From Streptomyces regalis (GTDB taxonomy: Bacteria > Actinomycetota > Actinomycetes > Streptomycetales > Streptomycetaceae): DNA of 64,000 nucleotides. Positions 51,255 to 60,794 of the stretch are shown here, piece by piece. The notes under the pieces were generated by a model. The model was not told the origin of the DNA, made no database searches, and saw nothing but the letters and a program-made list of their open reading frames with translations. The stretch covers positions 10,048 to 74,047 of the forward strand of contig NZ_LLZG01000299.1 of NCBI RefSeq assembly GCF_001509475.1, given 5' to 3'. The translations under genes were made by a program, and so were the position numbers. The first letter of the stretch is position 1. Each line of letters starts with the position of its first letter.

Positions 51255-51650
51255 TCAGGCCTTCTTGGTCTCCCAGAAGATCTTGTCGATCTGGGCGATG
51301 TAGTCCAGCGCCTTCTGGCCGGTCGCCGGGTCGGTGGAGGCCTTGGCGGCCGAGAGGGCCTTCAGGGCGTCGTTGACCAGCTGGTGCAGCTCCGGGTACT
51401 TCTCGAAGTGCGGGGGCTTGAAGTAGTCGCTCCAGAGCACCGAGACGTGGTGCTTCGCGAGCTCGGCGCGCTGCTCCTTGATGACGGTGGCACGCGCCTG
51501 GAAGTGCGGGTCGTCGTTGGCGGCCATCTTTTCCTGGACGGCCTTCACCGACTCCGCCTCGATGCGGGCCTGGGCCGGGTCGTACACACCGCAGGGCAGG
51601 TCGCAGTGTGCGCTGACCTTGACCTTGGGGGCAAACAGGCGGGAAAGCAT
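51255..51650 (-). CDS. sodN: nickel superoxide dismutase precursor
   Basis: The 131-residue precursor has a 14-residue leader (MLSRLFAPKVKVSA) followed by the mature start HCDLPCGVYDP. The new N-terminal His1, Cys2 and Cys6 bind Ni (the nickel hook). The rest is the four-helix bundle (ARIEAESVKAVQEKM .. FWETKKA) of the hexameric cytoplasmic enzyme. It is divergent from sodX, which cleaves the leader. AGGAAGG precedes the ATG. Matches S. coelicolor SodN (SCO5254). Confidence 0.97.
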   Translation of the reverse strand: MLSRLFAPKVKVSAHCDLPCGVYDPAQARIEAESVKAVQEKMAANDDPHFQARATVIKEQRAELAKHHVSVLWSDYFKPPHFEKYPELHQLVNDALKALSAAKASTDPATGQKALDYIAQIDKIFWETKKA

Positions 51651-51795
51651 GGAGCGTTCCTTCCTCGTGATCGTCTTCTCAGGTGGGACATTACTCCCTG
51701 CAAGACGGGTTTTCGCGAGTGCCCCCATGGGCTTAGGACAAAAGTCCAGGGTCAGACTGAGACTGGTGGAGGACAGTACCGGGGAGGTGCCGGGG

Positions 51796-52230
51796 ATGCC
51801 GGAGTTGTCGCAGGACGCCGAGCGCGGGCGGGCCGCTCAGCCCTTCGGGTGGGCCGAAGTGACGGGGCCGTCGATGGTGCCCACGCTGTATCACGGCGAC
51901 CTGCTCGTGGTGTGGCACCGGGGCCGGATCAGGCCCGGGGACGTGGTGGTGCTGCGGCATCCGTTCCAGCAGGACCTGCTCGTCGTCAAGCGTGCCGCGG
52001 AGCGCCGTGAGGGCGGCTGGTGGGTGCTCGGGGACAACGCGTACGCCGGTGGGGACAGCACCGACTACGGGGTGGTGCCGGACGAGCTGATTCTGGGCAA
52101 GGTCCGCTTCCGGTACCGGCCGCGCAAGCCGGATCAGCGCTCGCCGTTCGCGCTGGCACGCTGGGCGGTGTCGGCCGTACGGCCCGTCTTCGCCGACCGG
52201 TCGGCCTCCAAGCGCTTGCGGGCGCGGTAG
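51796..52230 (+). CDS. sodX: nickel-type superoxide dismutase maturation protease
   Basis: The 144-residue S26-family (signal-peptidase-like) protease without membrane anchor has catalytic Ser in VTGPSMVPTL and Lys in LLVVKRAAER, plus the GDNAYAGGDSTDYG box. It removes the SodN leader so that His1 can bind Ni. ATG 51796 (MPELSQDAERG) was chosen on homologue length; an in-frame GTG lies three codons upstream. Its last 97 bp overlap the convergent CGNR gene. Confidence 0.93.
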   Translation: MPELSQDAERGRAAQPFGWAEVTGPSMVPTLYHGDLLVVWHRGRIRPGDVVVLRHPFQQDLLVVKRAAERREGGWWVLGDNAYAGGDSTDYGVVPDELILGKVRFRYRPRKPDQRSPFALARWAVSAVRPVFADRSASKRLRAR

Positions 52231-52763
52231 GCGGCCACATTGGCGCGGGTCGCGCAGCGGTCCGAGCAGTAGCGCCGGGAGCGGTTCGTGGACGTGTCCA
52301 GGTAGGCGTTGCGGCACGGGGTCGCCTCGCACAGGCCCAGGCGGTCCACGCCGTACTCCGTCAGGTGGAAGGCCAGGCCCATCGCCGCGATCGCCGCATA
52401 GCCGGCGGTGGCGTTCGACGGGTGGTCCGCCAGGTGCATGTGCCACAGGGGGCGGCCGTCGTCGTCCCGGAAGTCGTGGCCGGAGATCTGCGGGCTCACC
52501 GGGAACTCCAGCAGCAGGGAGTTCAGCAGGTTCACCGCCAGCGCCTCGTCGCCCTTGTCCGCCGCCTCGAAGACCGCCCTCAGCCGTGCACGGACCGAGC
52601 GGAAGCGGGTGACGTCGGCGTCGGTGGCGCGCCGGCCCGCCTCCTGGCTGACGCCGAACAGGTCGCGGACGGCCTCGACCGAGGTCAGCGAGTCCTTGCC
52701 CCGGGCCGGGTCCTCGCTGTTGACGAGTCGTACGGCGTAATCGGAGTAATAGGCCAGTTCCAC
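52134..52763 (-). CDS. CGNR zinc-finger regulator
   Basis: The 209-residue protein has an N-terminal ~130-residue helical domain (VRLVNSEDPARG ... RARLRAVFEAADKG) and a C-terminal CGNR finger-like segment (CEATPCRNAYLDTSTNRSRRYCSDRCATRANVAAYRAR). The CGNR tetrad reads CRNA here. The family is thought to be transcriptional regulators. GTG 52763 follows AAGGAC. It overlaps sodX tail-to-tail. Confidence 0.88.
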   Translation of the reverse strand: MELAYYSDYAVRLVNSEDPARGKDSLTSVEAVRDLFGVSQEAGRRATDADVTRFRSVRARLRAVFEAADKGDEALAVNLLNSLLLEFPVSPQISGHDFRDDDGRPLWHMHLADHPSNATAGYAAIAAMGLAFHLTEYGVDRLGLCEATPCRNAYLDTSTNRSRRYCSDRCATRANVAAYRARKRLEADRSAKTGRTADTAQRASANGER

Positions 52764-52863
52764 TTGTAGTCCTTACGGAGGCGTTCTATCGTCGTGGTGC
52801 GGTCGGGGTAACAGCTGATCGTGCTTCCAGGGTATTACGTGACGTGCGCGATGGAGGGGCTCG

Positions 52864-53637
52864 ATGACGGACACGGACATCACCACCACGACCGGAGCCG
52901 ACTGGGCGGCCTGGCAGCAGAGCTGGGACCGGCAGCAGGAGTGGTACATGCCCGACCGCGAGGAACGGTTCCGGATCATGCTCGACATGGTTGAGGCCCT
53001 CGTCGGTCCCGCTCCGCGCGTGCTCGATCTCGCGTGCGGCACGGGAAGTATCACGGCCCGGCTGCTCGCGCGGTTCCCGGACGCCGTCAGCACCGGCGTC
53101 GACCTCGACCCCGCCCTCCTCGCCATCGCCGAGGGCACCTTCGCGGACGATGAGCGGGTCTCCTTCGTGACGGCCGACCTCAAGACGCCCGACTGGCCGG
53201 CGCAGCTGCCGTACGACTCGTACGACGCCGTCCTGACCGCCACGGCCCTGCACTGGCTGCACAGCGAACCTCTCGCCGCCCTCTACGGTCAGGTCGCGGG
53301 CCTCGTCCGCGACGGAGGTGTCTTCATGAACGCGGACCACATGATCGACGACTCGACGCCCCGGATCAACGCGGCGGAGCGCGCCCTGCGCCACGCCCGC
53401 ATGGATCAGGCCAAGGCGCGCGGCGTCCTCGACTGGGCCGAGTGGTGGCAGCTGGCCGCCAAGGACCCGGTGCTGGCCGGGCCCACCGCCCGCCGCTTCG
53501 AGATCTACGGCGAGCATGCCGACGGCGACATGCCCTCCGCCGCCTGGCACGCGCGCGTGCTGCGCGAGAAGGGGTTCGGGGAGGCGCGGGCGGTGTGGTG
53601 CTCGCCGTCGGACACGCTGTTGCTCGCGCTGAAGTAA
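52864..53637 (+). CDS. class I SAM-dependent methyltransferase
   Basis: The 257-residue protein has motif I VLDLACGTGSITARLL (near residue 46), motif II STGVDLDPALLAIAEG and a post-motif FVTADLKTPDWPAQLPYDS. It is soluble, substrate unknown. GGAGGGG lies before ATG 52864. Confidence 0.9.
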   Translation: MTDTDITTTTGADWAAWQQSWDRQQEWYMPDREERFRIMLDMVEALVGPAPRVLDLACGTGSITARLLARFPDAVSTGVDLDPALLAIAEGTFADDERVSFVTADLKTPDWPAQLPYDSYDAVLTATALHWLHSEPLAALYGQVAGLVRDGGVFMNADHMIDDSTPRINAAERALRHARMDQAKARGVLDWAEWWQLAAKDPVLAGPTARRFEIYGEHADGDMPSAAWHARVLREKGFGEARAVWCSPSDTLLLALK

Positions 53638-53747
53638 CCGGGGGCCTGAACGAGGCCGTACGACGGGGCAGAGGCAGTACGAGAAAATTTGGTGCGTGAC
53701 GTCGTGATGGCGCCCGAGCTGTTGCCGTAGGGCGGGCGGCGGTACAT

Positions 53748-53787
53748 GTGAAGGGGCGGTACGAGGGATCTCGTACCGCCCCTTCAC
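53748..53787. terminator. bidirectional terminator between methyltransferase and ABC operon
   Basis: A perfect 17-bp inverted repeat (TGAAGGGGCGGTACGAG / CTCGTACCGCCCCTTCA), extended by one more G-C pair, with a GGAT loop between two convergent genes. Confidence 0.92.
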
Positions 53788-53797
53788 CGTCGTACCG

Positions 53798-54555
<758 letters not shown>

Positions 54556-54559
<4 letters not shown>

Positions 54560-55524
54560 GCCCCAGCACCCCTTTCGCGACCCATTCCGAGCATGTTCGC
54601 CTTGACCTTCTGCCACGGCGTCGGCGGCAGCTGACGCAGCGAGCCACGGGCGTAACGGCGCTCCAGGTAGTACTGGAAGACGCTGAACACGCTGGTCATG
54701 ACCAGGTACCAGATGCACGCCACGAAGAGCATCTCCATCACGGCGTACGACGTGGAGCCGATCGTCGAGGTGGCCCGCAGCAGTTCGTTGTACGTCACGA
54801 CGTAGACCAGCGACGAGGTCTTGAGCATGTTGATGAACTCGTTGCCGGTCGGCGGCACGATCACCCGCATCGCCTGCGGGATCACGATGCGGCGCAGCGT
54901 CTTGCCGTGGCTCATGCCGAGCGCGTGCGCGGCCTCGGTCTGGCCCTCGTCGACGGCCATCAGACCGGCACGGCAGATCTCGGCCATGTACGCCGCCTCG
55001 TTCAGGCCCAGACCCAGCAGGGCCGCCATGAACGGGGTCATGACCTGCACCATCTCGTCCTTGTAGATCGGACCGAGATTCAGGGTCTCGAAGACCAGCG
55101 CCAGGTTGAACCAGATGAGCAGCTGGACGTAGACCGGGGTGCCGCGGAAGATCCAGATGTAGAACCAGGCGACCGAGCTGGTCACCGGGTTCTTGGACAT
55201 CCGCATCACGGCCAGGATGACGCCCAGGACCACGCCCATGATCATCGCGAGGACGCTGATCAGCAGGGTGCGGCCGGCGCCCGCCAGGACCGTGGAGTCG
55301 AAGACATACTCGCCGACGGCGTTCCACTGGATCTTCTTGGCGGTGGCGAACGCGTTGATCAGCAGGGCCAGCAGGGCCAGCACCACGACGGCGCTGATCC
55401 AGCGGCCGTAGTGCCGTACCGGAATGGCCTTCATCGCCTCGGGCGGGATGTCCCCGCCCGTCTTGGAGACGGCGTCGGCCGACGGATCCGGGTCGGCCGG
55501 CACCTTGTCGAACTTGTCAGTCAC
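54556..55524 (-). CDS. polar amino acid ABC transporter permease
   Basis: The 322-residue HisM/GlnP-type permease has a ~40-residue polar N-terminus, five or six spans and the EAA loop [22 protein letters not shown]. It is translationally coupled to the ATPase. Only one permease gene is present, so it probably forms a homodimer. Confidence 0.93.
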
Positions 55525-55555
55525 AGTGACTGCCCTTCAGTCTTGCTCGGGTCGG

Positions 55556-56506
55556 TCACTTGCCGCCGTTGATCGCGGCCTTGTCGATGGCTCCGGTCTC
55601 GGCGCCCCACTTCTCGAGGATCTTCTTGTACGTGCCGTCCTCGATGATGGCGTTGACGGCCGCTTCGAGGGCCGCGGTGAGTTCCTTGTTGTCCTTGCTC
55701 ACCGCGATGCCGAACGGACCGGCGTCGACCTGCTCACCCACGACCTCGAAGGCGTTGCCGCCGTCGGCCTTGCGGGCCAGGTCGACGGCGACCGGGTAGT
55801 CGTTGACGCCGGCGACCGCGCCGCCCGACTTCACTCGGGTCTGGGCCTCGGTGTCGTTCTCGAACGACTCGATCGTGATCTTCTTCTTGCCGTCGTCCGT
55901 GCAGGCCTTGGACTGGGTCTGGAGCGCCTTCTCGTACGTCGTGCCGCGCTGCACCGCGGCCGTCTGGCCGCACAGGTCCTCGATCGAGTTGACCTTCTTC
56001 GGGTTGCCCTTCTGGACGTACACGGCGGTGCCGGCGACGAAGTAGTCGACGAAGTCGACACCCGGACCGAGCTTCTTGCCCTTGTCGTCCAGGCCCTCCT
56101 GGCGCTGCTTGTTGTCCGTGATGGAGGACATGGCCACGTCGTAGCGGCCGGAGTTCAGCGCGGTGATCAGACCGTCGAAGTTGCCGGAGGTGAACTGGAA
56201 CTCCACGCCCAACTTCTTGCCCAGCGCCTCGGCGATGTCGGGGTCGACACCGACGATCTTGCCGCCCTCCTGGAACTCCATCGGGGCGTACTCGGCGTTG
56301 GTGCCGGCCTTGATGACACCCGCGTCCTGGATCTTCTTGGGCAGCTTGTCGAACAGCGGGGCGGAGTTGGTCTGCGCGCTGCCGTTGTCCTTGTCCGTCT
56401 GGTCACCGCAGCCGGTGAGAATCAGTGCGCCTGCGACCGCGAGCGAGCCGACCGCTGCCAGCCGGGAGCGTGCGGCGGTCGTACGACGGGTGGAGCGTGC
56501 GGTCAT
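55556..56506 (-). CDS. polar amino acid ABC transporter, substrate-binding lipoprotein
   Basis: The 316-residue family 3 binding protein has a lipoprotein signal (RRTTAARSR, hydrophobic core, lipobox LTGC with Cys33). It has the substrate-domain hallmarks AGTNAEYAPMEF, GVDPDIAEALGKKLG and NSGRYDVAMSSITDN. Substrate class: glutamate/glutamine or basic amino acids; not resolvable here. It heads the three-gene operon. ATG 56506 follows GGAGGAACC. Confidence 0.92.
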   Translation of the reverse strand: MTARSTRRTTAARSRLAAVGSLAVAGALILTGCGDQTDKDNGSAQTNSAPLFDKLPKKIQDAGVIKAGTNAEYAPMEFQEGGKIVGVDPDIAEALGKKLGVEFQFTSGNFDGLITALNSGRYDVAMSSITDNKQRQEGLDDKGKKLGPGVDFVDYFVAGTAVYVQKGNPKKVNSIEDLCGQTAAVQRGTTYEKALQTQSKACTDDGKKKITIESFENDTEAQTRVKSGGAVAGVNDYPVAVDLARKADGGNAFEVVGEQVDAGPFGIAVSKDNKELTAALEAAVNAIIEDGTYKKILEKWGAETGAIDKAAINGGK

Positions 56507-57155
56507 GGTGGGTTCCTCCGGCGGATGGGTGGAGTTGCCGATGGGGCGGGCACCTGCCGATCGGGTCGGCAGGAGCCTTGCTTTCGTAGGTCGACGGGAG
56601 CACACGCCTTCGAGTGTCGCGACCTCGTGTGATTACGGCATCTTGCCATTCGGACTGAGCCATTCAGGGCGCCCGCCATGTCAAAATCGGATAACGGGTT
56701 ACCCCCGAAACCGTCTCAGGCCGGTACATCACGACCGGACCTTCTACGGGAATCCTCGCTTCCGGCCGAAGGATCTTCGGTGTCGCTCGGGGTGCGGGTC
56801 GGTCGCATGTCGGGTTTGTGGTTGTTGGTTATTTTTCGCGGCGTGTGGCGTTGATTATCCGTTTTTCGGCCGTGAATCACAGCGGTTTCGCAGTCGCGTC
56901 GTGTCCGATTCGTGTTGTTGGGGTCGGGCGTTTCCCTTGCCGTCGTGTGATCTTGCACGTATTGGACTCGTCGTCGGTACCGTCCGTCCGGTAAGAAGGT
57001 TCTTTACACCCCTCATCCGGGGCTCAGGGCGCGTGTGCGGCGCGCCCATCGCGTATGACCCGTACGCATCAATAGATCGGGGCATGCGCGGTCCCGCCCA
57101 CCCCTCACCAGGAGTGGCCACCCTCAACCAATGAAGATTTAAGGGGTAAAACAAA
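56507..57155. other. 649-bp divergent intergenic region
   Basis: Longest gene-free stretch here, between the binding-protein gene and malic enzyme. GC falls in the centre (56810-56900, e.g. GTTGTTGGTTATTTTTCGCG). A TTGACA box (56679-56684, minus strand) lies ~175 bp before the binding-protein start. ATTTAAGGGGTAAAACAAA supplies the malic-enzyme ribosome site. Short open frames in it do not look like genes. Confidence 0.5.
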
Positions 57156-58379
57156 GTGGCAGCGGAGATCGTCAATCCTCGCAGCGACAGCAATACGGAT
57201 CAGGATGGCGGCGGCGAGCCCCTCGATTCCTTTGATCCGGCGTTCGCGCTGCACCGCGGCGGCAAGATGGCTGTGCAGGCCACCGTGCCGGTCCGTGACA
57301 AGGACGACCTGTCCCTCGCATACACACCCGGCGTTGCGCGCGTGTGCACCGCGATCGCCGAGCAGCCGGAGCTCGTCCACGACTACACGTGGAAGTCGTC
57401 CGTCGTGGCCGTGGTCACCGACGGCACGGCGGTGCTCGGGCTCGGGGACATCGGCCCGGAGGCCTCCCTTCCGGTGATGGAAGGCAAGGCGATTCTGTTC
57501 AAGCAGTTCGGCGGCGTGGACGCGGTCCCGATCGCGCTCGACTGCACGGACGTCGACGAGATCGTCGAGACGGTGGTGCGCCTCGCCCCGTCCTTCGGTG
57601 GCGTCAATCTGGAGGACATCTCGGCACCGCGGTGCTTCGAGATCGAGCGCAAGCTCCAGGAGCGGGTCGACATCCCGGTCTTCCACGACGACCAGCACGG
57701 CACGGCGGTCGTGACGCTGGCGGCCCTGCGGAACGCTGCGCGGCTGAGCGGGCGGTCCATCGGGGATCTGCGGGCCGTCATCTCGGGCGCGGGTGCGGCC
57801 GGGATCGCCATCGCGAAGATGCTGGTCGGGGCCGGTATCGGTGACGTGGCCGTCGCGGACCGCAAGGGCGTCGTCTCGGCCGACCGGGACGACCTGACGC
57901 CGGTCAAGCGCGAGCTCGCCGGGTTCACCAACAAGGCCGGCATCACCGGGTCGCTGGAGGCGGCCCTGGAGGGTGCGGACGTCTTCATCGGCGTTTCCGG
58001 CGGTACGGTCGCGGAGGCGGCGGTGGCTTCGATGGCGGAGGGCGCCTTCGTCTTCGCCATGGCCAACCCGAACCCCGAGGTGCACCCCGACGTCGCGCGC
58101 AAGTACGCGGCGGTCGTGGCGACCGGGCGGTCCGACTTCCCGAACCAGATCAACAACGTGCTGGCGTTCCCGGGCATCTTCGCGGGCGCGCTGCAGGTGC
58201 GGGCCTCTCGGATCACCGAAGGGATGAAGATCGCGGCGGCGGAGGCGCTGGCCGCGGTGGTGGGGGACGACCTCGCCGCGGACTACGTCATCCCGTCACC
58301 CTTCGACGAGCGGGTCGCTCCGGCGGTTACGGCGGCGGTTGCCGCTGCGGCGCGGGCGGAGGGTGTCGCCCGGCGCTGA
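57156..58379 (+). CDS. NAD-dependent malic enzyme
   Basis: The 407-residue oxaloacetate-decarboxylating malate dehydrogenase has the substrate/metal motifs [23 protein letters not shown] and the nucleotide loop [13 protein letters not shown]. It links the TCA cycle to pyruvate. GTG 57156 with AAGGGG 9 bp upstream gives [11 protein letters not shown]; an asp/gly-rich start precedes the core. S. coelicolor SCO5261 occupies this place and prefers NAD. Confidence 0.92.
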   Translation: MAAEIVNPRSDSNTDQDGGGEPLDSFDPAFALHRGGKMAVQATVPVRDKDDLSLAYTPGVARVCTAIAEQPELVHDYTWKSSVVAVVTDGTAVLGLGDIGPEASLPVMEGKAILFKQFGGVDAVPIALDCTDVDEIVETVVRLAPSFGGVNLEDISAPRCFEIERKLQERVDIPVFHDDQHGTAVVTLAALRNAARLSGRSIGDLRAVISGAGAAGIAIAKMLVGAGIGDVAVADRKGVVSADRDDLTPVKRELAGFTNKAGITGSLEAALEGADVFIGVSGGTVAEAAVASMAEGAFVFAMANPNPEVHPDVARKYAAVVATGRSDFPNQINNVLAFPGIFAGALQVRASRITEGMKIAAAEALAAVVGDDLAADYVIPSPFDERVAPAVTAAVAAAARAEGVARR

Positions 58380-58394
58380 CGTGAGTGTCGGCTG

Positions 58395-58430
58395 ATCGGC
58401 CCCGTCCGGCTCGGACGGGGCCGATTTTTT
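58395..58430 (+). terminator. intrinsic terminator of the malic enzyme gene
   Basis: A perfect 14-bp stem (ATCGGCCCCGTCCG / CGGACGGGGCCGAT), 3-nt loop, followed by T6. The best classical terminator in the window. Confidence 0.95.
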
Positions 58431-58657
58431 GCCTGCGGGTGGGCCGTTCGGGTGGTTCAGGGCGGTTTCGGTGGGGTGTGCCGGGTGGTGCGGGCCGTGG
58501 AGTGCGTGCCGTGTGGTGCGGCGGCGGAATGTCCGGCTGGACGGGGGCGTGCGACGCCGGGCCGTCCAGTCCTCAGGGCAGGGCGCCTTGGCAAGAGGGC
58601 GTGTCTCACAGGGCGCTGTGGTTCCGTCGGTCGCCGTGGGCACCTATCGTCAAGGTC

Positions 58658-59620
58658 ATGTTCGCTGTCTATGCCGCCCGAATCGACCGCGACCAGCCGC
58701 TTTCCGGACTGGAGTTGGGGGAGCGGCCGGCCCCCGAGGCCCGTCCCGGCTGGAGCACCGTCAACGTCAAGGCCGCCTCCCTCAACCATCACGACCTCTG
58801 GTCACTGCGGGGCGTCGGCCTCCCGGAGGACCGGTTGCCGATGATCCTCGGCTGTGACGCCGCCGGCGTCGACGAGGACGGCAACGAAGTCGTCCTGCAT
58901 TCCGTGATCGGACAGAGTGGGCACGGAGTGGGGCCCAAGGAGCCTCGTTCCATTCTCACCGAGCGGTATCAGGGCACGTTCGCGGAGCAGGTCGCCGTGC
59001 CGACCTGGAACGTCCTGCCCAAGCCCAAGGAGCTCTCCTTCGAGGAGGCTGCCTGTCTGCCGACCGCCTGGCTGACGGCCTATCGGATGCTGTTCACCAA
59101 TGCGGGGGTGCGGCCCGGCGACTCCGTGCTGGTGCAGGGCGCCGGGGGTGGCGTCGCCACCGCTGCCATCGTGCTCGGGAAGGCCGCCGGGCTGCGTGTC
59201 TTCGCCACCAGCCGGGACGAGGCCAAGCGCAAGCGGGCCGTGGAGCTGGGGGCCGTGGAGGCCGTGGAGTCGGGGGCTCGGCTGCCGCAGCGGGTGGACG
59301 CCGTGATCGAGACGGTCGGTGCCGCCACCTGGTCGCACTCCGTGAAGTCGCTGAAGCCGGGCGGCACGCTGGTCATTTCCGGTGCCACCAGTGGTGACCG
59401 GCCCTCGCATGCCGAGCTCACCCGGATCTTCTTCCTGGAGCTGAAGATCGTCGGGTCCACCATGGGGACCAAGGACGAGCTGGAGGATCTGCTCTCCTTC
59501 TGTGCCGCCACGGGTGTGCGGCCGGTCATCGACGAGGTGCTTCCCATGGACCGGGCCCGGGAGGGGTTCGAGCGCATGGAGTCGGGGGAGCAGTTCGGGA
59601 AGATCGTGCTCACCAACTGA
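58658..59620 (+). CDS. zinc-binding-type (MDR) quinone-oxidoreductase-like dehydrogenase
   Basis: The 320-residue medium-chain dehydrogenase/reductase has an N-terminal GroES-like domain (VKAASLNHHDLWSLRG) and a Rossmann domain with VQGAGGGVATAAIVLGKAAGL. The catalytic zinc Cys of alcohol dehydrogenases is replaced (GCDAAG region), as in NADPH:quinone reductases. ATG 58658 gives MFAVYAARIDRDQPL. It stands 278 bp after malic enzyme, past that gene's terminator. Confidence 0.9.
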   Translation: MFAVYAARIDRDQPLSGLELGERPAPEARPGWSTVNVKAASLNHHDLWSLRGVGLPEDRLPMILGCDAAGVDEDGNEVVLHSVIGQSGHGVGPKEPRSILTERYQGTFAEQVAVPTWNVLPKPKELSFEEAACLPTAWLTAYRMLFTNAGVRPGDSVLVQGAGGGVATAAIVLGKAAGLRVFATSRDEAKRKRAVELGAVEAVESGARLPQRVDAVIETVGAATWSHSVKSLKPGGTLVISGATSGDRPSHAELTRIFFLELKIVGSTMGTKDELEDLLSFCAATGVRPVIDEVLPMDRAREGFERMESGEQFGKIVLTN

Positions 59621-59641
59621 CGGTCTCTCTGCCGGTATGTG

Positions 59642-59681
59642 CGGCGGGTTCGGGGCTCTGCCTCGGGCCCGCCTTTTCGTT
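59642..59681 (+). terminator. terminator after the MDR dehydrogenase
   Basis: GGCGGGTTCGGGG / CCTCGGGCCCGCC imperfect stem with a CTCTG loop, then TTTT. Confidence 0.7.
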
Positions 59682-59682
59682 T

Positions 59683-59726
59683 GTCAATGAAGGTTGACGC
59701 CCCTTGTCGTGTCAACGTAGATTGAC
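59683..59726 (+). promoter_or_regulatory. HTH/Clp-N operon promoter with two identical-architecture palindromes
   Basis: GTCAA-N6-TTGAC occurs twice (59683-59698 and 59711-59726), 28 bp apart. The first TTGAC also forms a -35 (TTGACG) and a -10 TAGATT (59718-59723) lies inside the second, with an 18-bp spacer. The ATG at 59730 is only 7 bp past the -10, so the transcript may be leaderless. Confidence 0.75.
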
Positions 59727-59729
59727 AAC

Positions 59730-59939
59730 ATGACCGAAGCAACAGATCTTGCCGAGCGGGCGGGTGATCGCGATCCCCGCGTCGGGCTGCGGGCCGTTGC
59801 TGCCCTGCGCAGGCTGCTGGAGCAGTTGGAGGCGGTTCAGGTGCGCAGTGCGCGCAATCAGGGGTGGTCGTGGCAGGAGATCGCCGCGGAACTCGGGGTC
59901 AGCAGGCAGGCCGTGCACAAGAAGTACGGGAGGCGTTGA
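59730..59939 (+). CDS. small helix-turn-helix protein
   Basis: The 69-residue protein has an N-terminal amphipathic helix (LRAVAALRRLLEQLEAVQVRSA) and a C-terminal HTH (GWSWQEIAAELGVSRQAVHKKYG). No effector domain, so it probably acts as a dimeric repressor or as DNA-binding partner of the Clp-N protein whose ATG overlaps its stop (TGATG). The two palindromes in its promoter suggest autoregulation. Confidence 0.85.
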   Translation: MTEATDLAERAGDRDPRVGLRAVAALRRLLEQLEAVQVRSARNQGWSWQEIAAELGVSRQAVHKKYGRR

Positions 59940-60502
59940 TGTTCGAGCGGTTCACGAAGGACGCCCGCGCCGTGGTGACGGGTGCGGTCGAGCAAGCCGA
60001 GCGGGGCGGGGTGCAGACCGTCGATGCCGGGCACGTCCTGCTCGCCCTGCTCGACCGGGAGGGGAGTCGGGCCTCGTTCGCGCTCGCCGCGCTCGGGGGC
60101 GGGCAGTGGCTGGAGTCCGTGCGGCAGGCGCTGGGGGAGGCCCGGCGGCGGGGCGGGCTGTCGCAGGCCGAGGCCGATGCGCTGGCCGGGTTGGGGATCG
60201 ATGTGGGGGAGATCGTCGCCCGGGTCGAGGAAGTGCACGGTGTCGGGGCGATGTCCGGGGACCGGAAGGACAAGGGGTGGTGGTCGGGGCGCCGTTCGTT
60301 CAGCCGGGAGGCCAAGGACGTGCTGGAGCGGTCGCTGCGTATCGCCGTCGCCCGTCGGGACCGGCACATCGGTGACGAGCACATCCTGCTTGCGCTGACC
60401 AGCTGCCCGGGCGTGCCCGCCGAGGTTCTCGCCGATCACGGAGTGACCTACGAGTCCGTGAACCGGGTGCTGTACGGCGAGGGAGAGGCCAAGGCCGGTT
60501 GA
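59939..60502 (+). CDS. Clp N-terminal-domain protein (stand-alone)
   Basis: The 187-residue protein has two Clp_N repeats: MFERFTKDARAVVTGAVEQAE ... GHVLLALLD (residues 1-75) and FSREAKDVLERSLRIAVARRD ... DEHILLALT (118-165). A linker lies between and no AAA+ module is present. Clp_N domains recruit adaptors or substrates to ClpA/C. Detached copies may titrate or modulate ClpC adaptors. It is translationally coupled to the HTH gene. Confidence 0.9.
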   Translation: MFERFTKDARAVVTGAVEQAERGGVQTVDAGHVLLALLDREGSRASFALAALGGGQWLESVRQALGEARRRGGLSQAEADALAGLGIDVGEIVARVEEVHGVGAMSGDRKDKGWWSGRRSFSREAKDVLERSLRIAVARRDRHIGDEHILLALTSCPGVPAEVLADHGVTYESVNRVLYGEGEAKAG

Positions 60503-60578
60503 GGAGGAGGGGCGGGGTGAGTGCGCCGCCGCGGGTCGCGGGTCGTGTCGCGGGCTGGGGCGCGGTGGGTGTGAGTGT

Positions 60579-60779
60579 GCCGCCGTGGTGCCGGTCGGCC
60601 CCTGGGCAGGGACCGGCTGAAGCGAAGGTCGTGCCGGTCCCTTGCTGCGTCGCGGATGTCGTCGCGGAAGCGGTCGAGCAGGCGGTGCAGGTCGCGGGCC
60701 GGGTCGCCGGTGGGGTTGGGTACGCCGCCGTGGTGCGGGTCGGCCCCTGGGCGGGGCGGCTGAAGTGGTGGTCGTGCCG
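60579..60779. repeat. duplicated segments in the padR 3' flank
   Basis: Two things repeat here. (1) A 79-bp piece (60637-60715) is a second copy of the padR 3' coding sequence at 60891-60969, with a two-base difference. (2) A ~56-bp unit (from CCGCCGTGGTGC to CGTGCCG) occurs at 60581-60636 and 60726-60779. The region follows the padR stop and ends before the convergent Clp-N gene; no gene is needed to explain it. Confidence 0.8.
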
Positions 60780-60794
60780 CCCAGGGGCGTGGCG

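Noticed and set aside
56716..57193. Short minus-strand frames upstream of malic enzyme
   Set aside because: Thr/Arg/Pro-rich, no ribosome site, no conserved features; they fall within the long leader.
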